NCBI RefSeq assembly: GCF_010907035.1
Contig: NZ_QUMK01000046.1
Span: forward strand, 1 to 46,156
DNA: 46,156 bases
Direction of reading: 5' to 3'
DNA from: Rhodopseudomonas sp. BR0M22
Lineage (GTDB): Bacteria > Pseudomonadota > Alphaproteobacteria > Rhizobiales > Xanthobacteraceae
Within the stretch, counting starts at the first letter, position 1; each line of letters begins with the position of its first letter. Positions 35,717-42,288 of this stretch are shown one piece after another. A program made the translations under genes and the position numbers. Under the pieces are notes generated by a model. The model worked only from the letters and a program-made list of their open reading frames with translations, was not told the DNA's origin and did not search any database.

Positions 35717-35777
35717 ATCGGAGTGTTCTCATCCCGCCTCAATCCAGCACTGATAAGTTCGTGTCGTTTCGTATTTC
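35717..35777 (+). repeat. Direct repeat, family D (copy 1)
   Basis: ATCGGAGTGTTCTCATCCCG, then CCTCAATCCAGCACTGATAA and a GTTCGTGTCGTTTC end, is nearly identical to 37697-37754. In both places it follows other repeats and lies in the same direction. No gene is contained. Confidence 0.7.
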
Positions 35778-35902
35778 AGCCCGTAGGGCGCAATAGCGAA
35801 GCGTCTTGTGCCACTTGAGCTATGGGGATGCTGCGGCTCTGATCCGCGAGCTGATCGTTAGCAAAATAGCCTTGCGTCTCAAGTCCCCGAAGGGATCGAA
35901 CG

Positions 35903-36142
35903 TCACGGCCTGGATTCGCGCAGATAGCGCGCTTGCAGGCGCACCAGTTCGCGTCGGCTCAGATGTCCGGCGCGCTGCAGGGACATCAATGTCTGCTCGA
36001 TATCGTCCAAAACGACATCGTCACCTGCCAGCCGGCTGATGTGCCGCGCGAGGACATCGGATTCCGTCGCGGTAAGCTGCACCCTGTGCCGCTGCGCTAG
36101 GTCCGCGATCAAGTCGGCAGTAGCGTTGCGTTGGCCGGACAT
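35903..36142 (-). CDS. Small helical protein, possible antitoxin-like (79 aa)
   Basis: A 79-residue protein with a strong ribosome-binding site (AAGGAGGGAG before ATG 36142). The sequence is mostly helical: MSGQRNATADLIADLAQRHR, then a central ARHISRLAGDD and the end SLQRAGHLSRRELVRLQARY. The C-terminal helix, with LSRRELVRLQARYLR, recalls the short helical domains of antitoxins such as VbhA, but I cannot assign a family. No toxin gene adjoins it; both sides are repeat elements. It may be a remnant of a larger module. Confidence 0.6.
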   Translation of the reverse strand: MSGQRNATADLIADLAQRHRVQLTATESDVLARHISRLAGDDVVLDDIEQTLMSLQRAGHLSRRELVRLQARYLRESRP

Positions 36143-36211
36143 CGGACTTTCTCCCTCCTTCTTATATCACCTAAACGGCTGAAAACCCAAAAGATCCCCT
36201 TAGCAGCAAGC

Positions 36212-36286
36212 GTAGCCCGGGTGAGCGCAGCGATACCCGGGATTATCGACAATGCTCCTGCATGTCGCTTCGCTCATGCAGGCTAC
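36212..36286. repeat. Inverted repeat, family C, copy 2
   Basis: GTAGCCCGGGTGAGCGCAGC...CCCGGG on the left and CTGCATGTCGCTTCGCTCAT with GCAGGCTAC on the right. The two arms are no longer complementary throughout; the left arm equals that of copy 1 and the right arm that of the perfect copy at 40227-40304. Confidence 0.75.
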
Positions 36287-36405
36287 GCTGAAATACTGCC
36301 TCACGTCGCCGGCTTCACTACGCGCCATTTCGTTGTCCCAAACGCTGTCGAACGGTTGCTCGCTCATGGTCGTTGTCCCCGCATCAGCGGTTCGACGCGG
36401 TCGGC

Positions 36406-36729
36406 TCACGCCCGCCGTGTCTTGCTCACCTTCAGCTCTAGCCCCGCGCGATCCTGCAGATAGCCGATCACGCTGAACAGGTTTTTCGCCTGCGGGTTGC
36501 CGCTGGGGCCGAACATCCGGATCAGGCTCTTGGGCGGCAGATCAGTCGCGGCGCCGAGTTGTTCGAAGCCGACGGTGGCCTTGATGTAGTCGCGCAGGAC
36601 GGCTTTTCCGGTCTCGATATCACCCTTGAGCATCACCTCGATCGCTTCGCGCAATAGGGCGTCGGCGAATGCCGGGTCCTTCGCGACGCGGTTCTGGATC
36701 AACTCTTTGAAGCTCTTCGTATTAGCCAT
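36406..36729 (-). CDS. Antitoxin of a HigA-type TA module (module 1)
   Basis: A 107-residue protein, start at ATG 36729. The sequence FKELIQNRVAKDPAFADALL, then KAVLRDYIKATVGFEQLG and the end FGPSGNPQAKNLFSVIGYLQ match the COG3636-type addiction-module antidote, a helix-turn-helix protein that neutralises its partner and represses the operon. Its start overlaps the toxin end by 8 bp (toxin first, antitoxin second). The palindrome at 37069-37090, before the toxin gene, is the likely operator. Confidence 0.88.
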   Translation of the reverse strand: MANTKSFKELIQNRVAKDPAFADALLREAIEVMLKGDIETGKAVLRDYIKATVGFEQLGAATDLPPKSLIRMFGPSGNPQAKNLFSVIGYLQDRAGLELKVSKTRRA

Positions 36730-37063
36730 TGCTCCGTCCTGACCGCCGCTTCTTGCTCTGCTTGTAGTCGCGCCAATACACCATGGCGCGCGCGATATCG
36801 CTGCGTTGTCGCTTCTTGGTGCCACCGCAAAGCAGAATGACCATCGTATCGCCGTCACGCCCGAAATAGATCCGATAGCCGGGCCCGAAATCGATCTTGG
36901 TTTCGAGGACGCCTTCGCCGACCGACTTGACGTTGGAGAGGTTGCCGAGGGACAGCCGCGCCACGGCGGTCGTCACCTTGGCGGCTGCCATGACGTCGAG
37001 CCCGTCGAGCCAATCCGCGAATGGGCTTTCCCGATCCGCCGAATAGTAGCGAATGTCCAGCAT
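36722..37063 (-). CDS. RelE/HigB-type toxin (module 1)
   Basis: A 113-residue protein of the PF05973/'addiction module killer' group: the start MLDIRYYSADRESPFADWLD, then VLETKIDFGPGYRIYFGRDG and the C-terminal LLCGGTKKRQRSDIARA. Relatives are ribosome-dependent mRNA interferases. ATG 37063 is chosen over an upstream start because the operator palindrome begins only 6 bp before it. The gene overlaps the antitoxin gene by 8 bp. Expression is expected to be autoregulated through that palindrome. Confidence 0.9.
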   Translation of the reverse strand: MLDIRYYSADRESPFADWLDGLDVMAAAKVTTAVARLSLGNLSNVKSVGEGVLETKIDFGPGYRIYFGRDGDTMVILLCGGTKKRQRSDIARAMVYWRDYKQSKKRRSGRSNG

Positions 37064-37068
37064 AACCA

Positions 37069-37090
37069 ACGGTAACATATATGTTACCGT
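37069..37090. promoter_or_regulatory. 22-bp perfect palindrome, operator of TA module 1
   Basis: The core GGTAACATATATGTTACC at 37071-37088 is a perfect palindrome and extends by two base pairs on each side to 22 bp. It lies immediately upstream of the toxin start and includes an AT-rich centre that could be the -10 region. Such an element is the expected binding site of the TA complex. Confidence 0.85.
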
Positions 37091-37300
37091 CGGTCCAGTA
37101 CGCCCTCTATTCGATTGCGATACGGGATGGTCTGTAGGGCCGCCTCTTCGGTCTGCTGTCCGGAGCAGCGGGCGTGCTTGGCGGTGTCCCGCCGTTAACG
37201 TTCTTTGCCTTCGCTGCCGTCGTCCAGCGCTGACGCAGGTCCATCCCTGGTGTGGTAGCGCTGGTCTCCGCGCGACATGCAGGGCGCCGCTTCCCGTCCG

Positions 37301-37477
37301 GCCCGATTCGCTGTGATTCGTCGCCGCTTTGTTCCGGCTGCGTTCGGAACGTTAAGGCGGGCGGTGGCGGCTGTCGCAGGGTGGGACACCTCGGCTGTCA
37401 CCGGTGGCTTCGACGCTGCGAGCGGCGCCGTGCTAGCGTCCCGTCAAACAACAGCCGACACGACAGGGAGGTTGCCG
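37301..37477 (+). repeat. Duplicated leader (copy 1), family E
   Basis: About 177 bp, starting GCCCGATTCGCTGTGATTCG and ending GAGGTTGCCG, that are nearly colinear with 38293-38468 upstream of the PEP-mutase-family gene, with few substitutions and one net indel. It ends at the same point before an ATG and is followed by a 15-codon frame. A shorter third relative is at 41462-41560. Confidence 0.88.
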
Positions 37478-37525
37478 ATGATCACTCCGGCCGCCACGCC
37501 CATCGGGCACGGTAGCGAAGCGTAG
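37478..37525 (+). pseudogene. Vestigial 15-codon reading frame behind the duplicated leader
   Basis: The frame MITPAATPIGHGSEA starts at the ATG occupying the position of the functional ATG at 38469 (MISTAAKRA...). The first two residues agree. The frame then runs into a GGTAGCGAAGCGTAG sequence, of the type seen in other repeats here, and stops. It is best read as the start of a lost gene copy, not a functional peptide. Confidence 0.55.
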
Positions 37526-37696
37526 CGCTCCGTTTGAGCGATGGCGGCTGACGTTACTATCATCCGCCTTACACGAACTCCAGAAAGTCGCTTTCGTCAA
37601 ATCTCCGAAAGGATCGAACGTCGAGGCGCTAGCGTCCTAACTCAAGGGCCAATTTACGTGCGATGAATCCATCCGTCTTCGGCATTTGCGTTATTC

Positions 37697-37754
37697 ATCG
37701 GAGTACTTCATCCCGCCTCAATCCATCGCTGATACGTTCGTGCCGTTTCTGATC
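37697..37754 (+). repeat. Direct repeat, family D (copy 2)
   Basis: ATCGGAGTACTTCATCCCGC, then CTCAATCCATCGCTGATACG and a TTCGTGCCGTTTC end; compare 35717-35777. It immediately precedes the exported-protein gene at 37769 and may include part of its promoter. The sequence upstream, near 37605, also resembles 35880-35905 (CTCCGAAAGGATCGAACGTC against CCCCGAAGGGATCGAACGTC). Confidence 0.7.
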
Positions 37755-37768
37755 GCAGGGGATGTGTC

Positions 37769-38152
37769 ATGTTACCATTGAAGTATTCCTTTCTTGCCGC
37801 GGCCGCTTCTGTGTTGTTGGTCGGTCCTGTCGCCGCGCAGACGGCGCCGACTGTCGCTGACGGGCAGGGCACGCCGGTTCGCGTGCAGACGACGCTCTCC
37901 TTCTTCATGTCTGGGAGCGGTGCTGAGGACGAGCTGCCGCAGAAGCTCGATCAGGCACGCAAGATCGTATTTCAACTAGCGGCGCGGGAATGCGAGCTGC
38001 TGCGGAGTACGATCGCCAAGGATTGCAAGCTGGACTCCGTCAACAGCAATGTCCGGCAGATCGAGGGCCGACCGCCGCAGTTTCAGCAGCCGACCGGCTA
38101 CAACGTCAGCGGGACAATTCAGTCGACGGTCAGCTTGAAGGCGCAGCCTTGA
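37769..38152 (+). CDS. Exported hypothetical protein (127 aa)
   Basis: A 127-residue protein with a signal peptide (LPLKYSFLAAAASVLLVGPV, cleavage after VAAQ near residue 24). The mature part has QTTLSFFMSGSGAEDELPQK, a central amphipathic helix with two cysteines (RECELLRSTIAKDCKL), and a C-terminal beta-like GYNVSGTIQSTVSLKAQP. Similar small periplasmic proteins with the ARECELL...KDCKL pattern occur in Bradyrhizobium relatives without known role. It is a single gene between repeat blocks. Confidence 0.72.
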   Translation: MLPLKYSFLAAAASVLLVGPVAAQTAPTVADGQGTPVRVQTTLSFFMSGSGAEDELPQKLDQARKIVFQLAARECELLRSTIAKDCKLDSVNSNVRQIEGRPPQFQQPTGYNVSGTIQSTVSLKAQP

Positions 38153-38292
38153 TCGATCCAGCCGGGCGGCGTCCGCGAGCGGTCCGTTAACGTTCGGCCT
38201 GTTTTCGCGTCTGAGCGAGCGAACACGCTCGCCCAGCGCTTGTGTTCACATGCGCGCCTTGGGACGAGATGCAGCACGCTGATTCTCGCGCG

Positions 38293-38468
38293 GCCCGATT
38301 CGCTGTGATTCGTCACCGCTTTGTTCCGGCTGCGTTCGGAACGTTAAGGCGCGCGGTGGCGGCTGTCGCAGGGTGGGACACTTCGGCTGTCATCGGTAGT
38401 TTCGACGCCGCGGCCGGCCCCGTGCTAGCGTCCCGCCAACAAGAGCCGCCATCACAGAGAGATCGCCG
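38293..38468 (+). repeat. Duplicated leader (copy 2), family E
   Basis: This copy ends at the ATG of the PEP-mutase-family gene and so probably carries its promoter and ribosome-binding site (AGAGAGATCGCCG before the ATG). It contains a small hairpin, GTTCCG / CGGAAC, also found in copy 1. Confidence 0.88.
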
Positions 38469-39287
38469 ATGATCAGCACCGCCGCCAAGCGCGCCACGTT
38501 TCGCAAGCTGCACGAGACCGGCTGTTTCGTGCTGCCGAATCCGTGGGATGTCGGCTCGGCGCGGGCTCTTGCGTCGCTCGGGTTTCAGGCGCTGGCCTCG
38601 ACCAGCGCCGGCTTTGCGTGGTCGGCGGGGCGGGCGGACAATCAGGTGAGCTGCGACGACGTGCTGGCGCATCTGACCACGCTGTGCGCGGCGGTCGATC
38701 TGCCGGTCAATGCCGATTTCGAGAACGGTTTTGCCGATAGCCCTGAGGGCGTTGCCGCCAACGTGACACGCGCGATCGCCACCGGCATTTCCGGATTGTC
38801 GATCGAGAATACGACCACCGATCCGGCGCAGCCGTTCTACGACGACGCGCTCGCCGCCGAGCGCATCAAGGCGGCGCGGGCGGCGATCGACGCATCGGGC
38901 GAGGACGTCGTGCTGGTGGCGCGCTGCGAGGGTTTCTTCAAGGGCGAGCGCGACCTCGCCAAGACCACCGCGCGACTGGTGGCGTTCGCCGAGGCCGGCG
39001 CCGACTGCCTGTACGCGCCGGGCGTCACCACCGAGGCCGAGATCACCACGCTGGTGAAGGCGGTTGCGCCGAAGCCGCTCAACGTGCTGATCGCGCAGCC
39101 GAGCATGACGGTGCCGATGCTCGCCGACCTCGGCGTCCGCCGCATCAGCGTCGGCGGCTCGCTGGCGCGCTGCGCCTGGGCCGGCTTCCTCGGCGCCGCG
39201 CGCGAGATCGCCGAGCAGGGCACGTTCACCGCATTCGCCGGAGCGACGAAGGGCGCGGAGCTGAACGGGCTGTTTGCGGGGAAGTAA
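38469..39287 (+). CDS. Isocitrate lyase / PEP mutase family protein
   Basis: A 272-residue (beta/alpha)8 enzyme of the PEP mutase/isocitrate lyase superfamily. Characteristic stretches are GCFVLPNPWDVGSARALASL near the start, ALASTSAGFAWSAGRAD, the metal-site LPVNADFENGFADSPEGV, and GISGLSIENTT. The flexible-loop cysteine of true isocitrate lyase (KKCGH) is not present, so it probably cleaves or rearranges a different 2-hydroxy/2-oxo acid (methylisocitrate-, oxaloacetate- or phosphonate-type). It stands alone; no partner gene indicates the substrate. Confidence 0.9.
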   Translation: MISTAAKRATFRKLHETGCFVLPNPWDVGSARALASLGFQALASTSAGFAWSAGRADNQVSCDDVLAHLTTLCAAVDLPVNADFENGFADSPEGVAANVTRAIATGISGLSIENTTTDPAQPFYDDALAAERIKAARAAIDASGEDVVLVARCEGFFKGERDLAKTTARLVAFAEAGADCLYAPGVTTEAEITTLVKAVAPKPLNVLIAQPSMTVPMLADLGVRRISVGGSLARCAWAGFLGAAREIAEQGTFTAFAGATKGAELNGLFAGK

Positions 39288-39339
39288 TAACTGCGTACCA
39301 GATGCTTCGAACCTTGCCGACTTCCGTCGCTCATGATAA

Positions 39340-39354
39340 GAACAAAATAAGAAC
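39340..39354. promoter_or_regulatory. Candidate LexA (SOS) box upstream of TA module 2
   Basis: GAACAAAATAAGAAC fits GAAC-N7-GAAC exactly, as does the recA box at 14656. It ends 41 bp upstream of the toxin start codon, in the expected -35 region. An ATCCCA-TAAT-TGGGAT inverted repeat (39374-39389) lies between it and the start and could be the TA autoregulatory site. Confidence 0.65.
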
Positions 39355-39373
39355 ATTTGCTATCGTTGTTTGC

Positions 39374-39389
39374 ATCCCATAATTGGGAT
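39374..39389. promoter_or_regulatory. Inverted repeat, possible TA module 2 operator
   Basis: ATCCCATAATTGGGAT has 6-bp arms and a 4-bp centre. It overlaps a CATAAT -10-like sequence and ends 7 bp before the toxin start. Confidence 0.5.
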
Positions 39390-39395
39390 ATTGTC

Positions 39396-39779
39396 ATGCG
39401 ACCGCGACTTGTAAGCGGCGAAAAGCCGCTCCACTGGGTGGGCTCATCGAAAGACGACCTTTGCGCCTTTCCGTTGCCGGTGCAGCGTGAGATCGGCAAT
39501 GCGCTGGGATTGGCGCAGTTTGGCGGCAAGCATCCGCGTGCCAAGCCCTGGAAGGGCGAGGGGCCGGGCGTGTTCGAAATGGTCGACGATTTCGACGGCG
39601 ATACCTACCGAGCGGTCTATACGGTGCGCTTCCGGCACGCGGTCTACGTGCTGCACGCATTCCAAAAGAAGTCGCCGCGCGGCATCCAAACCGCGCGCGG
39701 CGATATCGAACTCATTGCGCGGCGGCTGAAGCTCGCCCGACAGGATGACGAGGCCCGTGATGGCGAGAACGACCGCTAA
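39396..39779 (+). CDS. Gp49/HigB-type toxin (module 2)
   Basis: A 127-residue RelE-superfamily protein. The pattern VFEMVDDFDGDTYRAVYTVR, continuing ...YVLHAFQKKSPRGIQT...DIELIARRLKLA, is diagnostic of the phage Gp49-like (DUF891/PF05973) toxins. ATG 39396 is chosen; an in-frame TTG at 39357 would place the start inside the promoter region. Its 3' end overlaps the antitoxin start by 20 bp, a usual TA arrangement with the toxin first. A GAAC-N7-GAAC box upstream suggests induction by DNA damage. Confidence 0.9.
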   Translation: MRPRLVSGEKPLHWVGSSKDDLCAFPLPVQREIGNALGLAQFGGKHPRAKPWKGEGPGVFEMVDDFDGDTYRAVYTVRFRHAVYVLHAFQKKSPRGIQTARGDIELIARRLKLARQDDEARDGENDR

Positions 39780-40110
39780 CAAAGGCATGGCAGCCGAGAT
39801 CACCCGCGGCAGCGGCAATGTGTTTGTGGACCTGGGCATGGCCGACGCGGAGGAGAGGCAGACCAAGCTCAGGCTCGCCTACGCTCTGAACGCGGTAATC
39901 GACCGGGCTCGCCTGAGCCAAGCCGCTGCCGCCGAGAGGCTCGGGATCAATCAGCCCAAGGTCTCGGCCCTGCGCAATTACAAACTGGAAGGCTTTTCGG
40001 TCGAGCGGCTCATGGTGCTGCTCAACGCGCTCGATCAGGACATCGAAATTATCATCCGCAAAAAGCCACGCTCGCGCGCGGCGGCGCGGATCAGCGTAGT
40101 GGCGGCGTGA
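39760..40110 (+). CDS. XRE-family antitoxin (module 2)
   Basis: A 116-residue helix-turn-helix protein of the HigA/HTH_37 group. Residues 45-95 carry the motif (RLSQAAAAERLGINQPKVSA, LRNYKLEGFSVERLMVLLNA, then LDQDIEIIIRKK), with the DNA-reading helix INQPKVSALRN. It starts within the toxin gene (ATG 39760) and would neutralise the Gp49-type toxin and repress the operon. The C-terminal tail is basic. A perfect 10-bp hairpin of a repeat lies directly after the stop. Confidence 0.9.
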   Translation: MARTTANKGMAAEITRGSGNVFVDLGMADAEERQTKLRLAYALNAVIDRARLSQAAAAERLGINQPKVSALRNYKLEGFSVERLMVLLNALDQDIEIIIRKKPRSRAAARISVVAA

Positions 40111-40117
40111 ATGCGTA

Positions 40118-40145
40118 GGGCGCAATAGCGAAGCGTATTGCGCCC
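40118..40145. repeat. Short palindrome, GGGCGCAATA type
   Basis: GGGCGCAATA / GCGAAGCG / TATTGCGCCC is a perfect 10-bp stem, 7 bp after the antitoxin stop; a partial relative (GTAGGGCGCAATAGCGAAGC) is near 35783. Without a U-tract it is a weak terminator candidate. Confidence 0.75.
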
Positions 40146-40226
40146 CGAAATGAACTGGAAGGGCGAATGGTGGTGTGGGTAGGGCGCATTCGTGGCGCCT
40201 ATTGCACCTCCACCCGGTCAGCAAGC

Positions 40227-40304
40227 GTAGCCCGCATGAGCGAAGCGACATGCGGGTTTTTTTGTCGATGGGCTCCCGCATGTCGCTTCGCTCATGCGGG
40301 CTAC
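40227..40304. repeat. Perfect 30-bp inverted repeat, family C
   Basis: The arms 40227-40256 and 40275-40304 are exact reverse complements (left arm begins GTAGCCCGCATGAGCGAAGC). The spacer is 18 bp and begins with seven T, so the left arm in RNA would be followed by a U-run. Related, diverged copies are at 35622-35694 and 36212-36286. No transposase is nearby; this looks like a REP/MITE-type element. Confidence 0.9.
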
Positions 40305-40363
40305 TTGCTAGGTCTTCTCGCAGCCGAGCCAAGCGCAAATTCAAAAGGCGCTGCGACTCGCGG

Positions 40364-40430
40364 CACCCCCACCCCGCCCGGCTTCGCTGCGCTTCGCCGG
40401 TCGACCCTCCCCGCAAGGGGGAGGGTGATG
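40364..40430. repeat. GC-rich dispersed repeat (CACCCCGCCCGGCTTCGC type)
   Basis: It contains CACCCCCACCCCGCCCGGCT, a TCGCTGCGCTTCGCCGGTCG segment, and the hairpin CCCTCCCC / GCAA / GGGGGAGGG. I recall this sequence as an intergenic element in Bradyrhizobium and Rhodopseudomonas genomes. Only one copy lies in this window. Confidence 0.6.
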
Positions 40431-40479
40431 CTGTGGCGACTGCAGGTTTCAACGTCGAATCCGCCACTGATTGCTCCGC

Positions 40480-41154
40480 CTACTTCCTCCTCCTTGGCCC
40501 CCGCCGCACCACCTCGCGCTCCGGCGGGGTGTAGGCGTCGTCCAGCAGCGCCATGGCTTCGGCCGGGATGCAGGTGGTGAAGACGCCGTTGTGACGCATG
40601 TCGGTCAGGGCCTTGCGGATCGCGCTTTCGCGGTCGAGCCAGTCTTCTTCGGTGCGGGGCGCCGGGCCGGGTTTGCCGGGGCGGCCGCGGCCCTTCTGGG
40701 TGAGTCGCGCCATTTTCAGCACCTCCATGGCCTCGATCAGCCGGTTGAGATCGACCGACGGCGCCTGCCACAGCTCGTCGACATAGCGTTCGGCGAGCTG
40801 CTGCAGCTTGTGGCTGAGCATTCGCAGCTTCAGCCGGCGGCCGGCGCGCTCGGTCGGCACGGTGTCGCTGGCGCGCGGCGCCAAAGGATAACGGGCCCAG
40901 CCGCCGTCGCGGGCCCAGCGCCCGACAGTGCCGGCGCTGACGCCGGTCTTCGCCGCGATCTCCTTGTAGGTGAACGAGGTCTGCTCGATCAGCCGGCGCA
41001 CATGGGCGACCTTGGCGTTGGTGTGCAGCCGCCTGCAGCCTTTCGGACGGCCGCCCGGGACCGGCGGCGGTCCGTCGTCCAGCGCCGCCAGGATCGGCCG
41101 GTCGATGGGGGAGTCGATCGCGCGAATGGGGGAGCGATAAACCGGGAAGGGCAT
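40480..41154 (-). CDS. HTH protein resembling a phage terminase small subunit
   Basis: A 224-residue basic protein starting at ATG 41154 with GGAG upstream. Residues 50-85 form a helix-turn-helix (VRRLIEQTSFTYKEIAAKTG, then VSAGTVGRWARDGGWAR), the same shape as the DNA-recognition domain of terminase small subunits and IS helper proteins. The middle is helical (LSHKLQQLAERYVDELW), and the end is basic with PPEREVVRRGPRRRK. No large terminase, portal or capsid gene adjoins, so it is an orphan, possibly a domesticated phage regulator. Confidence 0.7.
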   Translation of the reverse strand: MPFPVYRSPIRAIDSPIDRPILAALDDGPPPVPGGRPKGCRRLHTNAKVAHVRRLIEQTSFTYKEIAAKTGVSAGTVGRWARDGGWARYPLAPRASDTVPTERAGRRLKLRMLSHKLQQLAERYVDELWQAPSVDLNRLIEAMEVLKMARLTQKGRGRPGKPGPAPRTEEDWLDRESAIRKALTDMRHNGVFTTCIPAEAMALLDDAYTPPEREVVRRGPRRRK

Positions 41155-41461
41155 GTTGGGCTCCGTTAAAGGCAAGGCATCAACTCAAAATAAGAATATA
41201 TACCTAACACCCTGCCGCAGCAAGACTCGCGCTGCAGCCATCGCATCGGGAAGAGCCCGGCCCCAGCAACAGACGCCGGATTGAATGGGCAGAGCGTCGC
41301 GGCGCCGCCACGGCGATCGACCTCGCGCCCCGATGATTCCGATCCGGGATGTTAACTTTTCCGCCCTGTTTCACCGCGCTGGATGAAGGGGCGGGTTCCA
41401 GCCTTGGTGTGGGCGGGAATGACGACGCACAAGCTGCAGCGTTCGCCGCGGCGGCAACGCC

Positions 41462-41560
41462 GATCCGCAGCGATTCGTCGCCGCTTTGTTCCGTCTGCGT
41501 GCCGAGTGTTAATGCGGGGCGGGCGCGCTGTCGCAGAGCGGGACACTGTCGCGCCGTGGT
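41462..41560 (+). repeat. Shorter, diverged copy of the family E leader repeat
   Basis: GATCCGCAGCGATTCGTCGC, then CGCTTTGTTCCGTCTGCGTG and the end GCTGTCGCAGAGCGGGACAC align with 37301-37400 and 38293-38390. It does not reach a start codon. The 41155-41666 interval contains no other gene. Confidence 0.75.
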
Positions 41561-41587
41561 CTGACCGAAAACCTGCGCCGAAAACAC

Positions 41588-41614
41588 GAATGCCCGGGAC
41601 AGGCCCGGGCATTC
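41588..41614 (-). terminator. Intrinsic terminator of the DUF1476 gene
   Basis: A perfect 11-bp stem, GAATGCCCGGG / CCCGGGCATTC, with a 5-nt loop. On the minus strand it is followed by GTGTTTTCGG. It lies 53 bp past the DUF1476 stop. Confidence 0.8.
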
Positions 41615-41666
41615 CAAAATCCGATCAAGCGATCAGGCGGGCCGCCGCAGCGGCCGGCGGCACCAA

Positions 41667-41990
41667 TCAGGTGCCCGACTTCACCTCTTGCACCGCCTGG
41701 GCATAGAACTCGGCCATCTTGGCGCGCAGTTCGGTCTCCGGCAGGGTGATGCCCTTGTCGGTGAGGTCCTTGGTGACCTTGCGCACCACGTCGTCGTCGC
41801 CGGCCTCTTCCAGATCGGCGATCACCACTTCCTTGGCATAAGCGGCGGCGGCGTCCCCGGACAGGCCGAGCTTCTCGGCGATCCAGAGGCCGAGCAGTTT
41901 GTCGCGGCGCGCTTCGGCCTTGAACTTCTGCTCCTCGTCGAGCGCGAACTTCCTCTCGAAGCCTTCCTCGCGCTTGTCGAACGTGGTCAT
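41667..41990 (-). CDS. DUF1476 protein, ATP synthase zeta (inhibitor) subunit
   Basis: A 107-residue all-helical protein with the canonical start MTTFDKREEGFERKFALDEE, continuing QKFKAEARRDKLLGLWIAEK. This family was identified as the zeta subunit of alphaproteobacterial F1FO-ATP synthase in Paracoccus, where the N-terminal segment blocks ATP hydrolysis. Here the N-terminal inhibitory region and the following helices are complete. It is encoded far from any atp operon gene in this window, as is usual. A terminator follows. Confidence 0.93.
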   Translation of the reverse strand: MTTFDKREEGFERKFALDEEQKFKAEARRDKLLGLWIAEKLGLSGDAAAAYAKEVVIADLEEAGDDDVVRKVTKDLTDKGITLPETELRAKMAEFYAQAVQEVKSGT

Positions 41991-42288
41991 GTCTGATGTT
42001 CCGATCTTGAGCCGGCAGAACGGCCGGTTTGCGGTGGGCGGGTTCGATGCCTAGATATCCAGAGCCGCCCGTTAAGACAACTGCCACAATGGCGCACAGC
42101 GAGGGGTAAAACTCCCGGGCCACCCGGCCGGATCGATTGTATCGGGGGGGCCAATCAGCTAGGTTGCAGCGAGGCTGGGTTCTCGTTCTGTTTCCTATTC
42201 CCGGCCTGTTCGGCAGCTCCGCCGTGGGCCGCTTTCGTCAGACGGAGCCCACCACCCGATGGATTTCAACAAAACACGGTACATCCCC

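Noticed and set aside
35600-36300. Spaced repeats around 35.6 and 36.2 kb as a CRISPR array
   Set aside because: Only a few diverged inverted repeats at irregular distance with a gene in between; no uniform spacers or cas genes.
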